Shown here one piece after another: positions 26,985-35,804 of a stretch of DNA of 64,000 nt. The notes beneath the pieces were generated by a model. The model had not been told where the DNA came from. It saw nothing but the letters and a program-made list of their open reading frames with translations, and did not search any database. This DNA comes from Pseudomonas sp. AB6 (GTDB lineage Bacteria > Pseudomonadota > Gammaproteobacteria > Pseudomonadales > Pseudomonadaceae), in the NCBI RefSeq assembly GCF_034314105.1, contig NZ_JAVIWJ010000001.1:4634001-4698000 (forward strand), read 5' to 3'. The position numbers and the translations under genes are program-made. The stretch's first letter is position 1. Each line of letters begins with the position of its first letter.

Positions 26985-28286
26985 TTGTTCTTTGAGCGCC
27001 ACGGTGGTGGTGAACGGGCTATTCTCGTTCACTTGGATGGCCAGGATCCTGAGGCGCGCGAAGATCCGCAGGAGTTTCAGGAGTTGGCAATTTCGGCCGG
27101 AGCCGATACGGTTGCGTTCATAACCGTACCGCGTCACAGGCCTTCAGCCAAATATTTGATTGGCAGCGGTAAGGTCGAGGAGCTTCGCGACCTGGTAAAA
27201 GCTGAACATGTCGACATCGTTATCTTCAATCACATCCTCACGCCCAGTCAGGAACGTAACCTCGAACGCGTATTCGAATGTCGCGTTCTTGACCGTACAG
27301 GTTTGATTCTGGATATTTTCGCGCAGCGTGCGCGTACTCATGAAGGTAAATTGCAGGTCGAGCTTGCTCAGCTTGATCATATGAGCACGCGGCTGGTTCG
27401 CGGATGGACTCACTTGGAACGGCAGGGTGGCGGTATCGGCATGCGCGGTCCAGGTGAAACCCAGCTGGAAACCGACCGGCGTTTGCTGCGGGTACGTGTG
27501 AAGCAAATCAAGAGCCGCTTGGAAAAGGTTCGCAGTCAGCGGGATCAGGCTCGAAGAGGTCGTCAACGCGCGGATATTCCGTCTGTTTCGTTGGTGGGTT
27601 ACACCAACGCTGGCAAGTCGACGCTATTTAATTCAGTGACCGACTCCAACGTTTTTGCGGCTGATCAACTGTTCGCTACCCTCGACCCGACCCTACGACG
27701 GCTAGAGCTAAATGACTTCGGGCCAATAGTGTTGGCTGATACGGTAGGATTTATCCGGCATTTGCCGCACAAACTGGTCGAAGCGTTTCGCGCCACTCTT
27801 GAAGAGTCAAGCAATTCTGACTTGCTGCTGCATGTCATCGATTCGCACGAGCCGGAGCGTTTGTCGCAAATTGAGCAGGTAATGGCAGTGCTTGGCGAGA
27901 TTGGCGCTGATGGAATACCGATTCTTGAGGTGTATAACAAGCTCGACTTACTCGAAGGCGTAGAGCCGCAGATTCAGCGGGATGCCGATGGCAAGCCGCA
28001 GCGGGTCTGGTTGTCTGCACGTGATGGTCGTGGATTAGGTCTGCTTAAACAAGCTGTGGCTGAGCTGCTGGGTGACGATTTATTCGTTGGCACCTTGCGC
28101 TTGCCCCAGCGTTTTGCTCGACTGCGCGCACAGTTCTTCAAGTTGGGCGCTGTGCAGAGCGAAGAGCATGATAACGAGGGTGGCAGTTTGCTGGCGGTTC
28201 GTTTGCCGCGTGTTGAGTTCAATCGCCTGGTGAGTCGCGAAGGAATGCAACCGCTAGAATTCATTGAGCAACACACTTTGCAATAA
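26985..28286 (+). CDS. hflX: Ribosome-splitting GTPase HflX
   Basis: HflX (433 residues) binds 50S or 70S ribosomes and splits stalled ribosomes under stress. The N-terminal HflX domain (about 1-190, with the Gly-rich GGGIGMRGPGETQLE) precedes the GTPase domain: G1 VGYTNAGKSTLFN, G3 DTVGFI and G4 NKLD. The start codon is TTG at 26985 with GGAG about 7 bases before it; the protein then begins MFFERHGGGERAI. It follows hfq closely and leads to hflK, so this is the hfq-hflX-hflK-hflC run. Confidence 0.96.
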   Translation: MFFERHGGGERAILVHLDGQDPEAREDPQEFQELAISAGADTVAFITVPRHRPSAKYLIGSGKVEELRDLVKAEHVDIVIFNHILTPSQERNLERVFECRVLDRTGLILDIFAQRARTHEGKLQVELAQLDHMSTRLVRGWTHLERQGGGIGMRGPGETQLETDRRLLRVRVKQIKSRLEKVRSQRDQARRGRQRADIPSVSLVGYTNAGKSTLFNSVTDSNVFAADQLFATLDPTLRRLELNDFGPIVLADTVGFIRHLPHKLVEAFRATLEESSNSDLLLHVIDSHEPERLSQIEQVMAVLGEIGADGIPILEVYNKLDLLEGVEPQIQRDADGKPQRVWLSARDGRGLGLLKQAVAELLGDDLFVGTLRLPQRFARLRAQFFKLGAVQSEEHDNEGGSLLAVRLPRVEFNRLVSREGMQPLEFIEQHTLQ

Positions 28287-28382
28287 TAGCTTGAGAAAGC
28301 GGCTGTGCCGCTAACGCAGGCATTCTGTAGCATTGGTTGGCGCGCCGTGGGCGCGTCTTTGCTTTATCAGATGGAGAGCGCT

Positions 28383-29564
28383 ATGGCTTGGAATGAGCCG
28401 GGTGGCAACTCGAATAATCAGGATCCTTGGGGTGGTAAGCGCAAGGGCGGCGACCGCAAGGGGCCACCAGATCTCGACGAGGCCTTCCGAAAGCTACAGG
28501 AAAGCCTTAATGGGTTGTTCGGTGGTGGTAAGAAACGCAGTGGTAGTGGCGGCGGTGAAGAGGGTGGACAGCGCAAGGGCGGTGGTCTGGGTCTTCTCGG
28601 TATTGGGCTGGTCGCGCTGGTCGCGATCTGGCTCTACAGTGCTATTTACGTAGTGGATGAGCAGGAGCAAGCCGTGGTGCTGCGCTTCGGTAAATACTAT
28701 GAAACCGTCGGTGCGGGCTTGAACATCTATTTCCCGCCGTTCGATCGTAAATACCAGGAAAACGTCACTCGCGAACGTGCCTACAGCAAGCAGGGGCAGA
28801 TGCTCACCGAAGACGAAAATATCGTCGAAGTACCACTGACCGTGCAATACAAGATCACCAACCTGAAAGATTTCGTGCTGAACGTTGATCAGCCGGAAGT
28901 CAGTCTGCAGCACGCGACCGAAAGCGCTTTGCGCCACGTCGTGGGGTCTACTGCGATGGATCAGGTACTGACCGAAGGACGTGAGTTGATGGCCAGTGAA
29001 ATCAAGGAGCGTCTACAGCGCTTCCTTGATACGTATCGCACCGGCATCACTGTGACCCAGGTGAACGTACAAAGCGCTGCTGCACCTCGCGAGGTTCAGG
29101 AAGCTTTCGATGATGTGATCCGTGCCCGTGAAGACGAGCAACGTTCGCGCAACCAAGCTGAAACCTACGCTAACGGTGTCATTCCGGAAGCTCGTGGTCA
29201 GGCTCAGCGCGTCCTCGAAAACGCCAACGGTTATCGTGATGAAGTCGTGTCGCGTGCCAAAGGTGAAGCCGATCGTTTTACTAAGCTAGTGGTCGAGTAT
29301 CGCAAGGCTCCAGAAGTGACGCGTGAGCGTCTGTATCTGGACACCATGCAAGAGGTGTTCACCAACACCAGTAAGGTGCTCGTGACCGGTGGCAATAAAG
29401 GTCAGAACAATCTGCTTTACCTGCCGTTGGACAAGATGATCGAAAGTGGTCGCGCCACCAACGCTCCGACAATCGGTTCACCTGCCGCTAGTACGGATAT
29501 CGGGGCACGCACTGCAACCGATACTCAACAGCAGCATGATACGCGTACAAGGGAGAGTCGCTGA
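28383..29564 (+). CDS. hflK: FtsH protease modulator HflK
   Basis: HflK is a SPFH/prohibitin-family protein that, with HflC, forms a large periplasmic cage around FtsH and limits its proteolysis. Length is 393 residues. A Gly-rich cytoplasmic N-terminus (about 1-75; WNEPGGNSNNQDPWGG) is followed by one membrane segment (LLGIGLVALVAIWLYSAIYV) and the band-7 domain (RFGKYYETVGAGLNIYFPP). A long alpha-helical region and a low-complexity tail end the protein. The ATG at 28383 has GGAGAG upstream; earlier in-frame starts lack conserved sequence. The stop overlaps the hflC start by one base. Confidence 0.95.
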   Translation: MAWNEPGGNSNNQDPWGGKRKGGDRKGPPDLDEAFRKLQESLNGLFGGGKKRSGSGGGEEGGQRKGGGLGLLGIGLVALVAIWLYSAIYVVDEQEQAVVLRFGKYYETVGAGLNIYFPPFDRKYQENVTRERAYSKQGQMLTEDENIVEVPLTVQYKITNLKDFVLNVDQPEVSLQHATESALRHVVGSTAMDQVLTEGRELMASEIKERLQRFLDTYRTGITVTQVNVQSAAAPREVQEAFDDVIRAREDEQRSRNQAETYANGVIPEARGQAQRVLENANGYRDEVVSRAKGEADRFTKLVVEYRKAPEVTRERLYLDTMQEVFTNTSKVLVTGGNKGQNNLLYLPLDKMIESGRATNAPTIGSPAASTDIGARTATDTQQQHDTRTRESR

Positions 29565-30433
29565 TGAGCAATAAATCGCTGATCGCCCTGATTGTTTGTG
29601 TAGTGCTGGCGGTCGTTGCCTGGAACAGCTTCTATATAGTTACTCAGACTGAGCGTGCGGTCCTGTTGCAATTCGGTCGTGTCGTCCAGCCCGACGTCCA
29701 GCCGGGCTTGCACGTGAAGATTCCTTACGTGAATCAGGTGCGTAAATTCGATGGTCGCTTATTGACCCTCGATGCGCCGACGCAACGTTTCCTGACGCTC
29801 GAAAAGAAAGCCGTCATGGTCGACGCCTACGCCAAGTGGCGTGTGAAGGACGCCGAGCGCTTCTACACGGCGACTTCGGGTCTCAAGCAAATCGCTGATG
29901 AGCGGTTGTCTCGTCGTCTTGAATCCGGGCTGCGAGATCAGTTCGGCAAGCGCACCTTGCATGAAGTCGTGTCGGGTGAGCGTGACGCGCTGATGGCCGA
30001 CATTACCGCTTCACTGAGCGCGATGGCCAGTAAAGAGCTGGGTATCGAGGTCATTGACGTCAGGGTGAAGGCTATCGATCTGCCGAAGGAGGTTAATCGC
30101 AGTGTCTTTGAGCGCATGAGTACCGAGCGTGAGCGTGAGGCGCGAGATCACCGGGCCAAGGGTAACGAGCTGGCAGAAGGCATTCGTGCCGACGCTGATC
30201 GTCAGCGCCGTGTTCTTTTGGCAGAGGCCTATCGCGAGTCTGAGGAGGCTCGCGGTGATGGTGATGCTCAGGCCGCTGCGATCTACTCCAAAGCCTACGG
30301 TCAGGATCAAGAGTTCTATGCGTTCTACCGCAGCCTGCGTGCCTATCGTGAGAGTTTCGCAAGTAAAAGTGACGTGATGGTGCTGGACCCAAGCAGCGAT
30401 TTCTTCCGTTACCTGGAAAAATCCAAGCCGTAA
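29564..30433 (+). CDS. hflC: FtsH protease modulator HflC
   Basis: HflC is the partner of HflK in the complex that regulates FtsH at the inner membrane. One N-terminal membrane anchor (LIALIVCVVLAVVAWNSFYIV) precedes the band-7 domain (QTERAVLLQFGRVVQPDVQPG) and a helical region with ERMSTEREREARDHRAKGNELAEGIRA-like charge. Length is 289 residues, normal. It overlaps hflK by one base. A strong terminator at 30505 follows, so the hfq-hflC transcript ends here. Confidence 0.96.
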   Translation: MSNKSLIALIVCVVLAVVAWNSFYIVTQTERAVLLQFGRVVQPDVQPGLHVKIPYVNQVRKFDGRLLTLDAPTQRFLTLEKKAVMVDAYAKWRVKDAERFYTATSGLKQIADERLSRRLESGLRDQFGKRTLHEVVSGERDALMADITASLSAMASKELGIEVIDVRVKAIDLPKEVNRSVFERMSTEREREARDHRAKGNELAEGIRADADRQRRVLLAEAYRESEEARGDGDAQAAAIYSKAYGQDQEFYAFYRSLRAYRESFASKSDVMVLDPSSDFFRYLEKSKP

Positions 30434-30724
30434 TCGATTCACCCGCCGGGCGGCAAAACTGCTCGGTGGGGTGATCACGGGAGAAAACGTGTGTATGATG
30501 CGGCAGCCGGGAAAATCCCGGCTTTTTTGCGTCTGCACGATGGATAGGCCGCGGCGTGGTAACGCGCGGGGCAAGGTTTTTCGAGGAGAGTGGTTGCCGG
30601 GCGGGTCTAGGGCGCCAGTTCTGTTGGGCTTGTTATTGAACAGGCACGCAGAGCGTGACCACACTCTGCTTCACTCAAGGCTCGCCCTCAGGGCTGGCCG
30701 CCCGGATCATAGGGGATTGGCGTA
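30434..30724 (+). other. Intergenic region hflC-hisZ, no supported gene
   Basis: These 291 bases hold the hflC terminator (30505-30528) and presumably the hisZ promoter. In many Pseudomonas a small DUF2065 membrane-protein gene lies here; I translated the plus-strand frames between 30570 and 30724 and found no DUF2065-like sequence. A frame ending at the hisZ start (TAATG overlap) is open for about 84 codons, but it is Arg/His-rich, has no membrane segment and resembles no family I know. A GAGGAGAG at 30583 precedes only a six-codon frame. Confidence 0.5.
30505..30528 (+). terminator. Rho-independent terminator after hflC
   Basis: AGCCGGGA and TCCCGGCT form an 8-bp stem around an AAA loop, followed by six T residues. 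It is about 70 bases after the hflC stop. Confidence 0.9.
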
Positions 30725-31912
30725 ATGGCAACGGTTGACCGCTGGCTGCTACCAGATGGCATCGAAGAAGTACTGCCACCAGAAGCTGCGCGCATTGAAA
30801 CAGCGCGTCGTCAGGTGTTGGACCTGTTTCAGAGCTGGGGTTATGAGTTCGTCGTCACTCCGCATATCGAGTACCTGGAGTCGCTGTTGACTGGCGCGGG
30901 CCAGGACCTTGATTTGCGGACGTTCAAAGTGATCGATCCGCAATCGGGGCGGCAGATGGGCTTCCGTGCAGATATCACGCCGCAAGTCGCACGTATCGAT
31001 GCGCATACGCTGCGTCGCGAAGGGCCAAGCCGTCTGTGTTATGCCGGCAGCGTTTTGCACGCTCAGCCGCGAGCGCTGTCATCGTCGCGTAGCCCCATCC
31101 AGGTAGGCGCCGAGCTCTATGGCGACGCCAGTCCGAGCAGTGATGTCGAAGTCATTAGCCTTATGCTGGCAATGCTGCAATTGGCCGATGTGCCGGACGT
31201 GCATATGGACCTGGGCCACGTGGGTATCTACCGTGGTCTGGCGCGTGCGGCTGGTTTGTCGGGCGAAGTCGAGCAGCAGTTATTCGATGCTTTGCAGCGT
31301 AAGGCAATAGACGAAGTCATTGCGCTCACCGCTAACTTGCCGGTTGATCTGGCAACGATGTTGCGGGCGCTGGTTGATTTGTGCGGCGGACCTGAAGTTT
31401 TGGTCTCGGCCCGTGATCGACTCGCTCGTGCGCCAGCGCCGGTATTGGCTGCGCTGGATGATTTGTTGACCATTGCGGAGCGCCTTTCTGCGCGTTTCCC
31501 GCAATTGCCGTTGTACTTCGATCTCGGTGAGCTACGGGGTTATCACTACCACACCGGCGTCGTGTTCGCGGTATTCGTGCCGGGTGTTGGTCAGTCGATC
31601 GCGCAAGGCGGCCGTTATGACGACATCGGTGCAGATTTTGGCCGGGCGCGTCCTGCTACCGGTTTTTCTACCGATTTGAAAACCCTGGTGACAATGGGGC
31701 GTGCGGAAATCGAGCTACCGTCTGGCGGTATCTGGATGCCCGACAGTACGGATGCGGCACTCTGGCAACAGGTCTGCCAATTGCGTAGCGCAGGTCACCG
31801 CGTCGTTCAGGCATTGCCTGGCCAGCTGTTGTCTGCCGCGCACGATGCCGATTGTGACCAGCAGTTGGTTCAGCATGAAGGGCTATGGCAGTTGCTGCCG
31901 CTGGCCTCTTGA
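30725..31912 (+). CDS. hisZ: ATP phosphoribosyltransferase regulatory subunit HisZ
   Basis: HisZ is a histidyl-tRNA synthetase paralogue without aminoacylation activity. It partners the short form of HisG and is needed for the first step of histidine synthesis and its feedback control. The 395 residues show the class II synthetase-like core: WLLPDGIEEVLPPEAARIE, FRADITPQVARIDAH (motif 2 region) and YYHTGVVFAVFVPG-like strands near residue 275. The C-terminal anticodon domain of true HisRS is missing. It is next to purA, not to hisG, as in other Pseudomonas. The start ATG overlaps an upstream stop as TAATG. Confidence 0.95.
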   Translation: MATVDRWLLPDGIEEVLPPEAARIETARRQVLDLFQSWGYEFVVTPHIEYLESLLTGAGQDLDLRTFKVIDPQSGRQMGFRADITPQVARIDAHTLRREGPSRLCYAGSVLHAQPRALSSSRSPIQVGAELYGDASPSSDVEVISLMLAMLQLADVPDVHMDLGHVGIYRGLARAAGLSGEVEQQLFDALQRKAIDEVIALTANLPVDLATMLRALVDLCGGPEVLVSARDRLARAPAPVLAALDDLLTIAERLSARFPQLPLYFDLGELRGYHYHTGVVFAVFVPGVGQSIAQGGRYDDIGADFGRARPATGFSTDLKTLVTMGRAEIELPSGGIWMPDSTDAALWQQVCQLRSAGHRVVQALPGQLLSAAHDADCDQQLVQHEGLWQLLPLAS

Positions 31913-31966
31913 GTTTTCCTGTCGGCCGCTGCCGGCACCTAGTTTGTGTGAATGAGGACAAGTGTT

Positions 31967-33259
31967 ATGGGTAAGAATGTCGTAGTCCTGGGCACCCAAT
32001 GGGGTGATGAGGGCAAAGGCAAGATCGTTGATCTGCTGACCGAACACGCTACCGCCGTGGTCCGTTATCAAGGCGGACACAACGCTGGTCACACGTTGGT
32101 CATCGACGGTGAAAAAACCGTATTGCACCTGATCCCATCCGGTGTGCTGCGCGCAGGCGTGCAGTGCCTGATCGGCAATGGTGTAGTGGTTGCGCCTGAC
32201 GCTCTAATGCGAGAAATCATCAAGCTTGAAGAAAAGGGTATTCCAGTACGTGAACGTCTGCGTATCAGCCCTTCTTGCCCGTTGATTCTGTCTTACCACG
32301 TCGCGCTGGACCAGGCGCGTGAGAAAGCTCGCGGAGAACTGAAGATCGGTACCACCGGTCGCGGTATCGGCCCGGCTTATGAAGACAAAGTAGCGCGTCG
32401 CGGTCTGCGCATCGGCGATCTATTCCATCGTGAGCGGTTCGCCGCGAAATTGGGCGAGCTGCTCGATTACCACAACTTTGTTCTGGTTAATTACTACAAA
32501 GAGCCTGCCATCGACTTCCAGAAAACACTCGACGAGTGCATGGAATACGCTGAGCTGCTCAAGCCGATGATGCTCGACGTCACTGCTGCGCTGCATGAAA
32601 TGCGCCGCGAAGGCAAAGACATCATGTTCGAAGGTGCCCAAGGATCGCTGCTGGATATCGACCACGGTACCTATCCTTACGTGACCAGCTCGAACACCAC
32701 CGCCGGCGGCATCGCCACCGGTTCGGGTTTCGGCCCGATGTACCTCGACTACATCCTCGGTATCACCAAGGCTTACACCACACGTGTTGGCTCAGGTCCA
32801 TTCCCGACTGAACTGTTTGACGACGTTGGTGCGTTTCTGGCAAAGCGTGGGCACGAGTTTGGTGCAACTACTGGCCGTGCGCGCCGGTGCGGTTGGTTCG
32901 ATGCGGTTATCCTGCGTCGCGCTATCGAGATCAACAGCATCTCCGGTCTTTGCCTGACCAAGCTGGATGTGCTCGACGGTCTGGAAACCATCAACATCTG
33001 CGTGGGTTATCAGAACGAAAACGGCGCCGTCATTGACGCCCCGACCGACGCCGACAGCTACATCGGTCTGGTGCCTGTGTACGAAGAAATGCCAGGCTGG
33101 ACCGAATCGACCGTGGGTGCCAAGACCTTGGAAGAGCTTCCAGCGAACGCTCGGGCTTACATCAAGCGCGTAGAAGAACTGGTCGGCGCGCCGATTGACA
33201 TTATTTCGACAGGCCCGGATCGAAACGAAACCATCGTGTTGCGTCATCCGTTTGCCTGA
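31967..33259 (+). CDS. purA: Adenylosuccinate synthetase
   Basis: PurA joins IMP and aspartate using GTP, the first committed step to AMP. The N-terminal P-loop-like GTQWGDEGKGKIVDLL and the IMP/GTP-binding GGHNAGHTLV are present, as are QGSLLDIDHGTYPYVTSSNT and the C-terminal NKxD-like TKLDVLDGL. Length is 430 residues. ATG 31967 has GAGGAC upstream; an in-frame ATG at 31952 would lie inside this site. It follows hisZ by 54 bases and ends with a strong terminator. Confidence 0.98.
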   Translation: MGKNVVVLGTQWGDEGKGKIVDLLTEHATAVVRYQGGHNAGHTLVIDGEKTVLHLIPSGVLRAGVQCLIGNGVVVAPDALMREIIKLEEKGIPVRERLRISPSCPLILSYHVALDQAREKARGELKIGTTGRGIGPAYEDKVARRGLRIGDLFHRERFAAKLGELLDYHNFVLVNYYKEPAIDFQKTLDECMEYAELLKPMMLDVTAALHEMRREGKDIMFEGAQGSLLDIDHGTYPYVTSSNTTAGGIATGSGFGPMYLDYILGITKAYTTRVGSGPFPTELFDDVGAFLAKRGHEFGATTGRARRCGWFDAVILRRAIEINSISGLCLTKLDVLDGLETINICVGYQNENGAVIDAPTDADSYIGLVPVYEEMPGWTESTVGAKTLEELPANARAYIKRVEELVGAPIDIISTGPDRNETIVLRHPFA

Positions 33260-33277
33260 TAAGTCGTTGAAAGATAT

Positions 33278-33309
33278 ACAAAGGGTCGCTCATGCGGCCC
33301 TTTGTTTTT
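33278..33309 (+). terminator. Rho-independent terminator after purA
   Basis: ACAAAGGG and CCCTTTGT form the stem, with a loop of about 11 bases, followed by a T-rich run. It lies 19 bases after the purA stop. Confidence 0.88.
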
Positions 33310-33332
33310 GAGTGATGTGATGGGTGCTGGAG

Positions 33333-33348
33333 CGGCACGGCACTTGCT
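33333..33348 (+). promoter_or_regulatory. Sigma-54-type promoter for the chemoreceptor gene
   Basis: CGGCACGGCACTTGCT matches the consensus TGGCACGNNNNTTGCW at every fixed position except the first base. GG at 33334 and GC at 33346 are exactly 10 bases apart. The expected start is near 33360, about 50 bases before the gene. Confidence 0.7.
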
Positions 33349-33368
33349 GTGAATTCTATTATTAAAGA

Positions 33369-33389
33369 ACGCCATCATTTTAATGGCGT
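33369..33389 (+). other. Stem-loop in the predicted 5' leader of the chemoreceptor mRNA
   Basis: ACGCCAT and ATGGCGT form a 7-bp stem around a 7-base T-rich loop, ending about 20 bases before the start codon and just ahead of the ribosome site. It lacks the T tract of a terminator. Confidence 0.4.
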
Positions 33390-33410
33390 CTGCAGTAGGG
33401 GAATTCCACC

Positions 33411-35345
33411 ATGTCGGCCGTCCTTTCTCTTTTGCGGAGTCGCTTGTTGCGACCCGTGTTCATCGCCCTTGGCGTTGCCCTTTTGGTGCAGGTGGTTGTG
33501 GCAGTTGCCCTGACCCGGAGCACCGTTACTGCGCTTGAAGCCGATTTAGCGATCCGTCTAGGTGCTGATTCGCAAAACCTTACTGCTCAGTTAGAGCAGG
33601 CAAGTAGCGAAGTGACCTCCAGTCTCGACGCCCTTTCCTCCAGCACTCGCCAACGCCTAAGCGCTGGACTGTCGTCGCGTCTTAAAGACGAACAGGTGCA
33701 GTTGCGCGGCACCCTCGAAAAAGATTTGCATGATTCGGCAAACGACATGGCTCAATTGCTGGCGGCAGTCGCCCCGCGCGCCATGTGGGATAACGACACG
33801 CCAACATTGTCGGAGTTCGCCCGCCGGGCTCAGCGAAACCCCAATGTATTGTTCGTGGTTTATAACGACGCACAGGGTGAGCATCTGACCCGCTACTTGA
33901 ATCGCGATAACCCGCAGATCAAGGCCTTGCTGGCCAAAGGCGAGGGCGATAGGCCTATCGATAAAGTCCTGAACGCTGCCCAGCATGACTCGTCGGTTTA
34001 CTACGTCGAAGCGTCGATCAGTCCGAACGGTGTGGAAATCGGCAAAGTGGTGATGGGTGTCACCACCTCCACGGTAGAGACCAATTTGGCGGCGTTGGAC
34101 ACGCGGTTCTCGGCTTTAATTGTGGGTGCCGAGCAGTTAGTGTCTGACAGCTTGGTGAACGCAGCGGCGGACAGTTCGAAAGCATTACGCACGCGTTTGC
34201 AGTCGGCACAATCCGCCGCATCGGCAATGGCCGCCAATACCAGCAGCACTGTCCAGGAAGCAGCAGCTACGTTGCGCTGGCGCATAGGCTTGGGGCTGGC
34301 GCTGGTCGGGTTGGGCGTGCTGCTGCTATTAGCTGTGGTGCTCGGTCGTCGGGTTGTAAGTAAATTGCATCTACTGATCGCGGCGCTGAACGATCTTGCG
34401 GCCGGAGAGGGTGATCTGACCAAGCGTGTTCAGCTAAGCAGCAACGACGAAATTGGTGACATGGCGGCGGCGGTCAATCGCTTCGTCGACAAGTTGCAGC
34501 CCATTGTGCGCGAGGCGGGCGATGTCGCTCAGCTCACGGGTGTAGAAATTGGTGCATTGAGCCGTCGCAATGCCGGTGCTGGTGCAGCAGCAGAGTCTCA
34601 GCGTGATGAGGTGGCTGCCAGCCTACAAGCCCTTTCGCAGATGGCCGATGAAGCTCAGGCAGAAAGTCAGGCCATGCAATCGGCTTTGCAGCAGGTGGTA
34701 GGAATTCGTCAGGCCACCGACGAAAACACCCGGACGTCTGCGCAGGTTGGCGGATTGATTGAGGCACTAGCGAGCCAAGTCGACACCGGGGCCAAGGTCA
34801 TCGAGCGATTGGCGCAGCAGAGCGAACAAATTGAAGTGGTACTCACGGTCATTCATGGAATTGCGGAACAAACGAACTTATTGGCGCTGAACGCAGCCAT
34901 TGAAGCGGCCCGCGCAGGTGAGACAGGTCGTGGTTTTGCAGTCGTAGCTGATGAGGTTCGCGCACTGGCGAGTAAGACGCAACGCTCTACGGGTGATATT
35001 CAAGCGCACATTGGTGCATTGCAGCAGGGTGCTAAAGAGGCGGTTGCGGCTATTGGTTTAGCGGGGCGCCAAGCGAACGAGGGGTTGGCGGTGCTGCGAG
35101 ACAGCGCAAAGCTGCAATTGTCGGTACAAGCCTCGGTCGAGCAAGTACATGCAGCCATTGGGCTGGCAACGCAGGCAGCTGAGCATCAGGCGCAGGGTGC
35201 GCAAGCGGTAAGAGGGCGGGTCGAAGTAATTCATGCTCAGGCACAGCGCGCAGCGCAAGCGGTGGTCGAAACGACGGCCAGTGGCAAGGTGTTGGATGGC
35301 TTGGCTGCGCAACTGAAGGCGAGCCTTGGGCAATTTCGCGCCTAA
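33411..35345 (+). CDS. Methyl-accepting chemotaxis protein
   Basis: This 644-residue transmembrane chemoreceptor has a first membrane segment at about 14-36, a large periplasmic region to about 288 (with a PAS/Cache-like central stretch, NPNVLFVVYNDAQGEHLTRY), and a second segment (IGLGLALVGLGVLLLLAVVL). A HAMP domain follows (AAGEGDLTKRVQLSSNDEIGDM), then the cytoplasmic signalling domain with the conserved hairpin tip IAEQTNLLALNAAIEAARAGE. There is no C-terminal CheB/CheR-tethering pentapeptide. The ligand cannot be told from sequence. It stands alone between purA and the tRNA, with its own sigma-54-type promoter at 33333. Confidence 0.93.
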   Translation: MSAVLSLLRSRLLRPVFIALGVALLVQVVVAVALTRSTVTALEADLAIRLGADSQNLTAQLEQASSEVTSSLDALSSSTRQRLSAGLSSRLKDEQVQLRGTLEKDLHDSANDMAQLLAAVAPRAMWDNDTPTLSEFARRAQRNPNVLFVVYNDAQGEHLTRYLNRDNPQIKALLAKGEGDRPIDKVLNAAQHDSSVYYVEASISPNGVEIGKVVMGVTTSTVETNLAALDTRFSALIVGAEQLVSDSLVNAAADSSKALRTRLQSAQSAASAMAANTSSTVQEAAATLRWRIGLGLALVGLGVLLLLAVVLGRRVVSKLHLLIAALNDLAAGEGDLTKRVQLSSNDEIGDMAAAVNRFVDKLQPIVREAGDVAQLTGVEIGALSRRNAGAGAAAESQRDEVAASLQALSQMADEAQAESQAMQSALQQVVGIRQATDENTRTSAQVGGLIEALASQVDTGAKVIERLAQQSEQIEVVLTVIHGIAEQTNLLALNAAIEAARAGETGRGFAVVADEVRALASKTQRSTGDIQAHIGALQQGAKEAVAAIGLAGRQANEGLAVLRDSAKLQLSVQASVEQVHAAIGLATQAAEHQAQGAQAVRGRVEVIHAQAQRAAQAVVETTASGKVLDGLAAQLKASLGQFRA

Positions 35346-35449
35346 AAGAGCGTAACGAAACAAAGAGAAGGGGGGTGTTAGGGGCTCTCTTTCTCTGCGC
35401 TCTCTGCGGTGTGAAAGTTTGATATAGCGTCTCAAACGCATAAAACACA

Positions 35450-35476
35450 AAACCGAGCGCAGGGCTCGGTTTTGTT
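35450..35476 (-). terminator. Terminator downstream of tRNA-Leu (possibly bidirectional)
   Basis: AAACCGAGC/GCTCGGTTT forms a stem with a short loop. On the minus strand it ends in TTTTGTGTTTT just after the tRNA; on the plus strand it is followed by TTTTGTTT after the chemoreceptor gene. It can serve both. Confidence 0.8.
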
Positions 35477-35481
35477 TAAAT

Positions 35482-35568
35482 TGGTGCCCAGAAGAAGACT
35501 CGAACTTCCACGACCTTGCGGTCACCAGCACCTGAAGCTGGCGTGTCTACCAATTTCACCATCTGGGC
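35482..35568 (-). tRNA. tRNA-Leu (anticodon CAG)
   Basis: On the minus strand the 87-base gene starts GCCCAGATGGTGAAATTGG and ends with TCTGGGC-A-CCA, so the CCA end is encoded. The acceptor stem GCCCAGA/TCTGGGC is perfect. The anticodon stem CCAGC/GCTGG encloses the loop TTCAGGT, giving anticodon CAG for CUG codons. A long variable arm marks a class II tRNA, and the T arm has GTTCGAGTC. It lies opposite to its neighbours, between the chemoreceptor and rnr. Confidence 0.96.
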
Positions 35569-35690
35569 AGTTCGTTGGGTTCGTCAATAAGGTCTGATTT
35601 AACTCGGAAATTATCGTTTACTTTCAACTACAACAACGTTGCCGTCGTTGTGGGGCGCATCTTACGGATGAGTTTAGGAGCTGTAAACCC

Positions 35691-35724
35691 CCCCGCTGTG
35701 AAATATTTTTTCCCAATAGCGGGG
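35691..35724 (+). other. Stem-loop upstream of rnr
   Basis: CCCCGCT at 35691 pairs with AGCGGGG at 35718 around a 20-base A/T-rich loop. It is about 80 bases before the rnr start and lacks a clear terminator tail. It may be part of the rnr 5' leader, which is not otherwise marked. Confidence 0.35.
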
Positions 35725-35804
35725 CAGAGTAACAAATGGTGTCTTCGCGTTTCAATCCGGTATATGCCAAACTAAATATATACAGATAAGGTGAACTCAT
35801 TCTA

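Noticed and set aside
30471..30725. Frame of 84 codons ending at the hisZ start
   Set aside because: It crosses the hflC terminator, is Arg/His-rich and matches no family; kept only as a note in the intergenic entry.
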